Notes under the pieces: generated by a model | Seen by the model: only the letters and a program-made list of their open reading frames with translations | The model's database searches: none | Told to the model about the DNA's origin: nothing | Made by a program: the position numbers and the translations under genes | Shown here: positions 1 through 6,130 of the stretch, piece after piece | Numbering within the stretch: position 1 is the stretch's first letter | How the letters are laid out: the number at the start of each line of letters is the position of its first letter | From: RECO01 sp050485385 | GTDB lineage: Bacteria > Pseudomonadota > Alphaproteobacteria > Geminicoccales > Geminicoccaceae | Reading direction: 5' to 3' | Assembly (NCBI GenBank): GCA_050485385.1 | Contig: JBJHBG010000079.1 | Span: 1 to 23,106 of the forward strand | DNA length: 23,106 nt

Positions 1-2
1 AC

Positions 3-104
3 GGCATCTTCCACGTCTGGTTCGCCAACTACCGCATCGCCGAGGTCGACCTTACCCAACACTCGGACCGTCCGAGTGTCACCCAGCTCCTCGTACGCCT
101 GTAA
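3..104 (+). mobile_element. 3' end of a probable integrase-type transposase gene (partial)
   Basis: An open frame enters from the left edge and stops at a TAA, giving 33 residues beginning GIFHVWFANYRIAEVDL. The short beta-strand pattern (FHVWFANYRIAEVDL) resembles the C-terminal tail that follows the rve integrase core in IS481-like transposases. This is recognition by eye from a very short piece. The last residues may be flanking DNA read through after an insertion. A 10-bp-arm palindrome lies inside this tail. It could instead be the end of an ordinary gene. Confidence 0.4.
59..79. repeat. Perfect palindrome, 10-bp arms
   Basis: Arms ACACTCGGAC and GTCCGAGTGT flank a single C. It overlaps the end of the partial transposase-like frame. 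It may be a terminator stem or part of a mobile-element end. No T-tract follows. Confidence 0.5.
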
Positions 105-115
105 CCCTTGTCTCC

Positions 116-131
116 GGTCCGTACAGGGACC
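116..131. repeat. Short inverted repeat near a possible IS end
   Basis: GGTCC and GGACC flank GTACAG just after the partial transposase-like frame. The nearby string CCGGTCCGTACA ends in ACA, as many IS481-type termini do. Without the other end of the element this cannot be confirmed. Confidence 0.25.
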
Positions 132-154
132 ATCGAGTCCCCCTGGCCCTTGCC

Positions 155-1036
155 TTAACCCGCCGGCGCCAGACCCAGAATTTGCCGCGCCTCGGCCGGT
201 GTGGCGATGCGGCCGCCCAGTTCCTCGACGATGCGCACCGCCTTGGTGACCAGGGCGGCGTTGGTCGGGGCCTTCTCGCCCTTGCCGAGATAGAGCGTGT
301 CCTCCATGCCGATGCGGCAGTGGCCGCCCAGGAGCTTCGCTTGCGCGAGCATGGGAAAGGCGGCCCGGCTGGCACCGAAGGCCGCCCACACGCTGCCCGC
401 CGGCACCAGCGAGCGGGCGAACATCAAGGCCTCCGGCGTTGCCGGCATGCCGTAGTCGACACCCATGACGAGTTGGAACAAAGCGGGCGTGCGCAGCGTG
501 CCCTCGGCGATCAGCGCCTTGGCGAGCGCGAGATCGCCCGTGTCGAACACCTCCAACTCCGGCTTGACGCCGGCCGCGTGGATGCGTTCGGCCATCCGGC
601 GGATGCTGTCGGGCGTGTTGATCACGGCACCGCCGCCGAACCACATGGTGTTGAGGTCGAGGCTGCACAGCTCCGGCCTGAGTTCGACCACGTGCTCGGT
701 GCGCACGTCGGCCGTGGTCAGCGTCGTCGCCGGCAGGGCGCGGGCCGGTGCGTCCGGGTCGGGCACGTAGCGGCCGCCGGGGCCGGTCGTGAGGTTGATG
801 AGGACGTCCGTCCCGCTCTCGCGGATGCGCTTCACCGCCTCGCGGTAGTAGGCAAGCTCCATGCTCGGCCGACCGGTCTCGGGGTCGCGGACGTGCAGGT
901 GGCAGATCGCGGCCCCGGCCTTGGCGGCCTCGATGGCGGCGGTCGCGATCTCCTCGGGCGTCACCGGCAGGTACGGGCTCTGCGCCCGGGTCGGGAAGGT
1001 GCCCGTCACGGCACAGGTGAGCATGGTCGGGGTCAA
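155..1036 (-). CDS. BKACE family beta-keto acid cleavage enzyme (DUF849)
   Basis: Members of this family condense a beta-keto acid with acetyl-CoA and cleave it to acetoacetate plus a new acyl-CoA. The best-known member acts on 3-keto-5-aminohexanoate in lysine fermentation. The 293-residue protein has the family signature: N-terminal LTCAVTG, the zinc-binding CHLHVRDPETG (His46 and His48), NLTTGPGG, and a C-terminal RIGMEDTLYLGKG. A TTG start at 1036 is chosen because GAGGAGG lies 5 nt upstream (1042-1048) and it yields M-TPTMLTCAVTG, a normal family N-terminus. An ATG at 1024 is the alternative but has a distant ribosome site. Substrate choice among BKACE subtypes cannot be read here. No partner genes for lysine fermentation are present, so another keto acid is likely. 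Expected to be cytoplasmic. Confidence 0.9.
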   Translation of the reverse strand: MTPTMLTCAVTGTFPTRAQSPYLPVTPEEIATAAIEAAKAGAAICHLHVRDPETGRPSMELAYYREAVKRIRESGTDVLINLTTGPGGRYVPDPDAPARALPATTLTTADVRTEHVVELRPELCSLDLNTMWFGGGAVINTPDSIRRMAERIHAAGVKPELEVFDTGDLALAKALIAEGTLRTPALFQLVMGVDYGMPATPEALMFARSLVPAGSVWAAFGASRAAFPMLAQAKLLGGHCRIGMEDTLYLGKGEKAPTNAALVTKAVRIVEELGGRIATPAEARQILGLAPAG

Positions 1037-1062
1037 TGCCGCCTCCTCGTGGTTGGCCGGGC

Positions 1063-1287
1063 TCAGGCCGCGCTTGGCGACCCGCGCAGGACGTGGCCGC
1101 ACCCGTTCGATACGTCCTCGACCGCCAGGGCGAAACCGTCGCAATCGCTGTCGGTGAGCGGCCGGCAGCGACCGACCAAACCGCGGCGGACGGTGTAGTC
1201 GCCGCGCAGCAGCGGTTCCAGGCGGAGCGGCTTGCGCGCGTCCGGCTCGACCGCACCGGCCGTCGCGAGGTCGCGATTGCGGCGCAC
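1063..1287 (-). CDS. Possible small protein of unknown function
   Basis: A 74-residue frame starts with GTG 5 nt after the stop codon of the upstream VPLPA-CTERM gene. Almost nine in ten of its codons end in G or C, as in the real genes here, which argues for coding. It has a central RGDYTVRRGLVGRCRPL stretch and three cysteines, and no membrane segment or signal peptide. No ribosome site is evident, and I do not recognise the family. It could be a translationally coupled small protein, a decayed fragment of a larger gene, or a compositional artefact. Confidence 0.25.
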   Translation of the reverse strand: MRRNRDLATAGAVEPDARKPLRLEPLLRGDYTVRRGLVGRCRPLTDSDCDGFALAVEDVSNGCGHVLRGSPSAA

Positions 1288-1292
1288 CGCTT

Positions 1293-1811
1293 TCAGGCCG
1301 GCGTGCGGCGGCGGCGTGCCGCGACGAAGCCTAGTCCGGCGAGTGCCGAGGCGAAGAGCAGGCCCGCGGCCGGCAGTGGCACGACCGCCACGGCGAGGGG
1401 CCCGCCGTCGAGCAGGATCTGTTCACGACCACCGAGGAGGTTGAAGCCACCTTCGATCACGAAGACGAAGTCTCCGGGTTCGGTCGCCAGGAAGATCAGG
1501 TCGATGTTGGTGAACGGCACGTTGTCGGTGAGGCTCTGCAGCCGCACTGCGCCCGTGAAGGGCAGGCCCGGCCGCGGATCGAGCCCCTGGCTCAGCCCGA
1601 CCAGGACCAGGGGGGACTCCAAAAGCACCGTCAACGAGACGTCGAACACGCCGAGACCGGTAACGTCGGCGCTCACCACGAAGCTGTCGCCCACCCGCAC
1701 GCCGCCCATCGGTCCCTCGAATACGACGGCACCGGACGCCTGCTGGACGGGCATCCAAAAGGCCAAGGCGACGAGAACCCAAACACACACCCAAGCGCGG
1801 CTGATCGACAT
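1293..1811 (-). CDS. Exported VPLPA-CTERM sorting-signal protein, cohesin-like fold
   Basis: The 172-residue product has an N-terminal signal peptide (hydrophobic VCVWVLVALAFWM, likely cut after QQASGA). A beta-rich middle follows (VGDSFVVSADVTGLGVFD...) whose strand pattern recalls cohesin-like domains in PEP-CTERM proteins. The C-terminus carries VPLPA (about residues 144-148), a hydrophobic helix, and a basic RRRR tail. That tripartite tail is the VPLPA-CTERM variant of the exosortase recognition signal, which sends proteins to an exosortase for processing and surface or extracellular release. An ATG at 1811 is chosen because GAAGG lies 8 nt upstream. A GTG at 1826 would add five residues but has no ribosome site. 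No exosortase is in the window. The function of the mature protein is unknown. Confidence 0.75.
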   Translation of the reverse strand: MSISRAWVCVWVLVALAFWMPVQQASGAVVFEGPMGGVRVGDSFVVSADVTGLGVFDVSLTVLLESPLVLVGLSQGLDPRPGLPFTGAVRLQSLTDNVPFTNIDLIFLATEPGDFVFVIEGGFNLLGGREQILLDGGPLAVAVVPLPAAGLLFASALAGLGFVAARRRRTPA

Positions 1812-1844
1812 CTTGCGCGCCTTCACGAAGCGATGGTTGACCGC

Positions 1845-1859
1845 CCGTCATGATGACGG
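1845..1859. promoter_or_regulatory. Palindrome upstream of the VPLPA-CTERM gene, possible operator
   Basis: CCGTCAT and ATGACGG flank a single G, a perfect 7-bp-arm palindrome. It lies in the divergent intergenic region between the VPLPA-CTERM gene and the TPR/barrel gene, about 33 bp upstream of the former's ATG. An AT-rich patch (about 1869-1886) follows. Its role as a regulator binding site is inferred from position and symmetry only. Confidence 0.35.
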
Positions 1860-2069
1860 ATTGGAAGCCATAAAGAAAGTAAATTCAGCGAACCTGACCG
1901 GTTGCGGCGGCAATTCGGGGGTGCCGGCTCGACGCCCGAGCCGACATCGGCCGGCGCGGGCTTTCCAAACCGCAAGAAAGCTGGCAAGTGGCAATGACGA
2001 ACCAACGACAACGTCGGCTTCGGTCTCGACTGGTGGCGGTGACAGCGCAGTCGAGGTGGAGTAACGAAC

Positions 2070-3452
2070 GTGCCCCGGAGCGTTGCCGATAGGCCGCTGA
2101 ATAGCCAACGCCCGCGCCGCGGCGCGTGGCGGACGCGCGCCGTTGCAATCGCGATGGCCCTTGTCGGCGGCGGCGACGTGCGCCCCGCTTCAGCGGCGAC
2201 CGAGCTGGAGCAGGAGGCGGCACGGCTCTCCGAGGCGATGCGCGCCGATCCCGCCGACCTCGACCTCGCCTTCCGCTATGCCCAGCTCGCCATTCTCCTC
2301 GAGGACTACGAAGGGGCGATCGGGGCGCTGGAGCGCATGCTGGTGCTCGACCCCAACCTGCCGCGCGTGCGCCTCGAACTCGGCTCGCTCTACTTCCGCC
2401 TCGAAGCCTACGAGGTGGCGCGGGTCTATCTGGAGGAGGCAGTGACGGGGCCGGACGTGCCCGAGACGGTCCAAGCGCGCGTGGCCGAGTTGCTCGCCGC
2501 CATCGACCGGCGCGTCTCGCGCCACGCCTTCGCCGGCAGCCTGCTCGTCGGCGGGCGCCATCAGAGCAACGCCAATGCCGGGCCGGGCAGTTCGCGCATC
2601 GAACTCGGCGGCATCGAAATCGTGCTCGACGACCAAGCCACGCGCAGCCCGGACTTCAGCGCCTTCGCCCTCCTCGGCGCCAACTACGCCTACGACCTCG
2701 ACACGCAGGCGGGCGATACGCTGGAGGTCAACGGCACGGGCTACGTCGCGTTCTACGACGACCAGACCCAGCTCGACCTCAGCGTCGTCGAGATCGACGT
2801 CGGGCCGCGCCTCCAGCTCGGCTATCGCGGTCTGCCCGGGGTCAGCGTCCGGCCCTATCTGCTGGCGGCAGTGGTCGGCCTCGACAAGTCCATCTACTCG
2901 ACGTCGCTCGGCGGCGGCGTCAATCTGGCGCTTCGGCCATCCGAGCGCTTCGCCGCCGATCTCTACTACGACCTTCGCCGCGACGACTTCGTCAGTTCCA
3001 GCGACCAGCCGACCGCGAACGACCGCGACGCGACCTACCAAAGCGGCCGCGCCGTACTGCGCTACGTGTTCGGCCCACGCCTCTTGGCCGAAGCCGCGTT
3101 CCTCGTCGCGGACAACGATGCGTCGGCCGGTTTCCGCTCCTTCACCGACCTCGGCGCCAGTGCCGCCCTGGTCACCAGCTTCGACTCGCCGGCCAAGGCC
3201 GACGCCCCGCCCTGGTTCCTCAGCGTCAGCGGCGGCGTGCGCCGGACCGACTACGACGAGCCCGACGCGCTGCTCGCGCCCGGCGTCAGGCGGCGCGACG
3301 ACGAGTGGCGCGTCGGCGCCGCACTGACCGCCAACCTCGACGAAAGGCTCGCGGTGGTGACGCGCGTGGACTACCGTGACGTGCAGTCCAACATCGACCT
3401 CTACGCCTTCGACGACCTCGCCATCAGCGTGGGGCTGCTCTGGCGCTTCTAG
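2070..3452 (+). CDS. TPR plus outer-membrane beta-barrel protein, Slam/DUF560-like
   Basis: The 460-residue protein has a signal peptide (hydrophobic segment about 24-36, cleavage near ASA-A at 42). TPR-type helices span about 48-145 (the ALERMLVLDPNLPRVRLELG unit is clear). About 310 residues of alternating amphipathic strands follow and end in WRF, the terminal aromatic that directs outer-membrane proteins to the Bam machinery. The turn GGRHQSNANAGPGS at the TPR/barrel junction is characteristic of DUF560-type barrels. In Slam (type XI secretion) proteins this architecture moves lipoproteins or soluble cargo across the outer membrane. The GTG start has GAGGTGGAG upstream. The stop overlaps the ribosome site of the FecR gene (11 nt apart), so the two are very likely co-translated. 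A structural porin-like role is the alternative. Confidence 0.75.
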   Translation: MPRSVADRPLNSQRPRRGAWRTRAVAIAMALVGGGDVRPASAATELEQEAARLSEAMRADPADLDLAFRYAQLAILLEDYEGAIGALERMLVLDPNLPRVRLELGSLYFRLEAYEVARVYLEEAVTGPDVPETVQARVAELLAAIDRRVSRHAFAGSLLVGGRHQSNANAGPGSSRIELGGIEIVLDDQATRSPDFSAFALLGANYAYDLDTQAGDTLEVNGTGYVAFYDDQTQLDLSVVEIDVGPRLQLGYRGLPGVSVRPYLLAAVVGLDKSIYSTSLGGGVNLALRPSERFAADLYYDLRRDDFVSSSDQPTANDRDATYQSGRAVLRYVFGPRLLAEAAFLVADNDASAGFRSFTDLGASAALVTSFDSPAKADAPPWFLSVSGGVRRTDYDEPDALLAPGVRRRDDEWRVGAALTANLDERLAVVTRVDYRDVQSNIDLYAFDDLAISVGLLWRF

Positions 3453-3461
3453 GAGGGACGC
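3452..3461 (+). promoter_or_regulatory. Ribosome binding site of the FecR gene, duplicated later
   Basis: GGAGGGACGC sits just before the ATG at 3464, and its first G is the last base of the preceding TAG stop. The identical ten bases recur at 6120-6129 before the cyclase gene, suggesting matched translation of the two genes. Confidence 0.6.
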
Positions 3462-3463
3462 GG

Positions 3464-6106
3464 ATGCGGACCTGGCCGAGCCTGCTCGTCGGTACCCTCG
3501 TGGCAACGTCCCTCGCAGCACCGACCGCGGCCGAGGAGGTCGTCGCCGGCGTCACCACCGCGGTGACGACGACGGCCCGCGGCACACCGCCGATCAGCCC
3601 GCCGCACGTGCTCCAGGTCGGCAGCGACGTGGTCCGCTACGAACGCCTCCAGACCGACGACGGCGGGCGTCTGCACCTCCAGTTCCAGGACCGGACCACC
3701 CTCACCGTGGGACCGCAGTCCGAGGTCGTCCTCGACGAGTTCGTCTACGACCCGGAGGACGGCTCCGGCGAGATCGTGCTCGGCGCCGCGCGCGGCGTGC
3801 TGCGCTTCGTCGGCGGCGCCTTGAGCCGCCAGGGCGCGCTCGGCGTCACCACGCCCGTGGCCGTGGTCGGCATCCGCGGCAGCTCCGCGATCCTGCGCGT
3901 CGACGACGACGGTTCGACCGTGGTGATCCACGTCACCGGCGAATCGACCGTTCGCGCCCGCAACGTGCCCGACGGGTCGCGGCGCCTGACGCGCTCCGGC
4001 TTCGCCGTGCGCATCGACAGCGCCGACACGCCGCCGTCCTTGCCCTTCCGCGTCGACCGTGCCTTGCTGGCGGAAACCATCCGCCGGCTCGAGGGGCCGG
4101 GCAGCCAACTCGCCGACGGGCGTATCGACGAGATCGCCCTGCCCGTGCAGCAGATCGCCGTCGTCAACTCCCAGCAGCCGCTGGAACGTAGCGCCCGGAT
4201 CGAGGGCGGCAGCGCCGAGCCGACGGAAGGGACCGCCGTCGACACGCTCGTCGCGCAGGGCATCGCGACGCAGAACGCGGCGGCCCAGGACCGGGCGGAA
4301 AACCAGGTGCGGACCGAGGTGGGCCAGGAGCCGCCCGCGCCCGCGATCCTGGCGGGCGGGCGTTGGTTCGCAACCGAAAGCGCGTCGTTCACCCTCGGCT
4401 GGCGGGGCGACGGACAAGCCGTCTACGACCGCACCTTCACCGACGCCGAAGCCGCGGATGGCTGGATCACCTTCCAACTCGGCGCCGACCAGCTCCGCGT
4501 GCCGTTCCAGGCGGGCACCGTGCAGACCTTCGGCGCCGCCGGCACGCAGTCGCCCTTCCCCGGCTCGGTCTCCGGCACCGGCTACGTCAACGCCGGCGCC
4601 ACGGCCGCCTACTACCTGCTCGACGAGACGGGTTTCCCGGGCGAGGGCCAGATCGTCTTCGGCGGCACGCCGACGCCGGTCGACGTGCCGCTCGGCGGCA
4701 TCCGGGTCTACGAGTTGAACCACGACCACGTGCTCGACCACACCCTGCCCTTCACGCTGCCGAGCGACGGCACGGTGTCGTTCGGCGGCGATCTCGCCAA
4801 CGCCGGGCCTTCGACGCTCTACCAAGTACCCAGCGGCGCGGACGCGCGGCTGGGCGTGGCCGGGGTCGCCTTCGACGGGACCGGGGCCGGACAGCGCTTC
4901 GTCATCAGTGGGGCGACGCTACTGGTCGGCGACGGCAACCGGACGGTCGACGGCGCCTACCGCTACTACGCGCTCACCGGCGACGGGCGGGCGGTGACCT
5001 CCGCCGGCGGCATGCACTCGATCCCGGACGGCAGCGGCAACCACCTGTTCGGCGCCGACGACGTCGACGTGTTCGTGCTCGACGGCGTCGACTACGCGGC
5101 ACCGGATTTCGCCACGCCGATGGTCGCCACGCGCCACCTCGACGGCGATACGACCGAAAGCGCGATCTACAACGTCAAGCACGCGGTGCGCCGGCTCGAC
5201 ACGGTGCCGGCGGGGGTCGGTGCGGTGCGCCAGGACCGCACGCTCGAGGGCTACGTAGCGGCACTCGCCGAGAACGTGGACGGCGCCTTCGCGCTCGGCG
5301 GCCTCACCGGGACGACGGCCGACGTCGCCGTCGAGACCCAGGCGGCAACCGGCACCCTTGCCCTCGCCTTCGACTTGGCCTCGGTCGAACCGGGCACGCT
5401 CGACGGCTACCGGGTGCTGTTCGGCGGGATCGGTGCCGGCGATCCGACCAGCGCCTTCGTCGACGACGCCCGCTGGATCGCCAGCGAAGCGGGCGGCAGC
5501 ACCATCGAGGACGGCGGGCCGGTCGCGGCCACGGCGGAATCCGCCCTCGCCTTCACGCACGCCCTGGCGGGTCCGGCGGCACTGCCCGGCGGCCAAGCCC
5601 CCTGCACGTGCGAGTACCTGCAATGGGGCTGGTGGGGTGCGAGCTACGCCAACGCCGACCCGGCCTCGCCCAACCGCAGCGTGGTCGTCCCACTCGGCAC
5701 CTTCGTCGTCGGCGACCTGCCGAACGTCGACGTGCCGACCATCGGCACCGGCACCTACCAGGGCCATGCCATCGCCCACATCGTCAACGACGGCGACCGC
5801 TATACGGCGAGCGGCGCCTTCCAGAACGTGTTCGACTTCGCGACCCGCACCGGTCAGGTCACGGTCAGCAACCTCGACACGCGGACCTTCGCCGGTCAGG
5901 TCGCCCAGACCGACGCGACCGGACGGCATTACGCGACCGACGTCGGCGGCCTCGTCGACGCCGGCGTGACCATGCACCTGCGCGGCTCGTTCTTCGGCGG
6001 CGGCGGCGACCTGGAGGCGGCGACCGCCGGCCGGTTCGACCTGAGCGGCGCGAACTACCAGGGCAGCGGCACCTTCGCCGCCGATCGCGTCGGCGGCGGT
6101 ATCTGA
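3464..6106 (+). CDS. Exported FecR-domain protein with C-terminal TbpB-like beta domain
   Basis: The 880-residue protein starts with a signal peptide (cleavage likely after APTAA, residue 23) without a lipobox cysteine. Residues about 45-190 match the FecR domain: LHLQFQDRTTLTVGP, then GVLRFVGG and VTTPVAVVGIRGS. A long beta-rich middle (about 285-750) follows, with a CTCEYLQWGWWG motif (Cys714, Cys716). The last ~120 residues (759-880) have short glycine-rich strands: GTGTYQGHAIAHIVNDG, a central TGQVTVSNLDTRTFAGQV, and LRGSFFGGGGDLEAATAGRF. That final motif parallels the G-x-FYGP-x-A-x-E-x-GG-x-F signature of transferrin-binding-protein-B barrels, a common C-terminal domain of type XI secretion cargo. 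Lying between a Slam-like barrel and a CHASE2 cyclase, it could be an exported sensor or adhesin. The FecR assignment is firm; the TbpB resemblance is by eye. Confidence 0.75.
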   Translation: MRTWPSLLVGTLVATSLAAPTAAEEVVAGVTTAVTTTARGTPPISPPHVLQVGSDVVRYERLQTDDGGRLHLQFQDRTTLTVGPQSEVVLDEFVYDPEDGSGEIVLGAARGVLRFVGGALSRQGALGVTTPVAVVGIRGSSAILRVDDDGSTVVIHVTGESTVRARNVPDGSRRLTRSGFAVRIDSADTPPSLPFRVDRALLAETIRRLEGPGSQLADGRIDEIALPVQQIAVVNSQQPLERSARIEGGSAEPTEGTAVDTLVAQGIATQNAAAQDRAENQVRTEVGQEPPAPAILAGGRWFATESASFTLGWRGDGQAVYDRTFTDAEAADGWITFQLGADQLRVPFQAGTVQTFGAAGTQSPFPGSVSGTGYVNAGATAAYYLLDETGFPGEGQIVFGGTPTPVDVPLGGIRVYELNHDHVLDHTLPFTLPSDGTVSFGGDLANAGPSTLYQVPSGADARLGVAGVAFDGTGAGQRFVISGATLLVGDGNRTVDGAYRYYALTGDGRAVTSAGGMHSIPDGSGNHLFGADDVDVFVLDGVDYAAPDFATPMVATRHLDGDTTESAIYNVKHAVRRLDTVPAGVGAVRQDRTLEGYVAALAENVDGAFALGGLTGTTADVAVETQAATGTLALAFDLASVEPGTLDGYRVLFGGIGAGDPTSAFVDDARWIASEAGGSTIEDGGPVAATAESALAFTHALAGPAALPGGQAPCTCEYLQWGWWGASYANADPASPNRSVVVPLGTFVVGDLPNVDVPTIGTGTYQGHAIAHIVNDGDRYTASGAFQNVFDFATRTGQVTVSNLDTRTFAGQVAQTDATGRHYATDVGGLVDAGVTMHLRGSFFGGGGDLEAATAGRFDLSGANYQGSGTFAADRVGGGI

Positions 6107-6130
6107 CCTCGGCCATCTCGGAGGGACGCC

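Noticed and set aside
3464..3535. The FecR protein as a surface lipoprotein
   Set aside because: The signal peptide ends APTAA with no cysteine at the cleavage site, so there is no lipobox.
3600..4050. FecR as an anti-sigma regulator with a FecI/TonB iron-uptake system
   Set aside because: No ECF sigma factor or TonB-dependent receptor is adjacent, and the FecR domain is exported without a membrane anchor.
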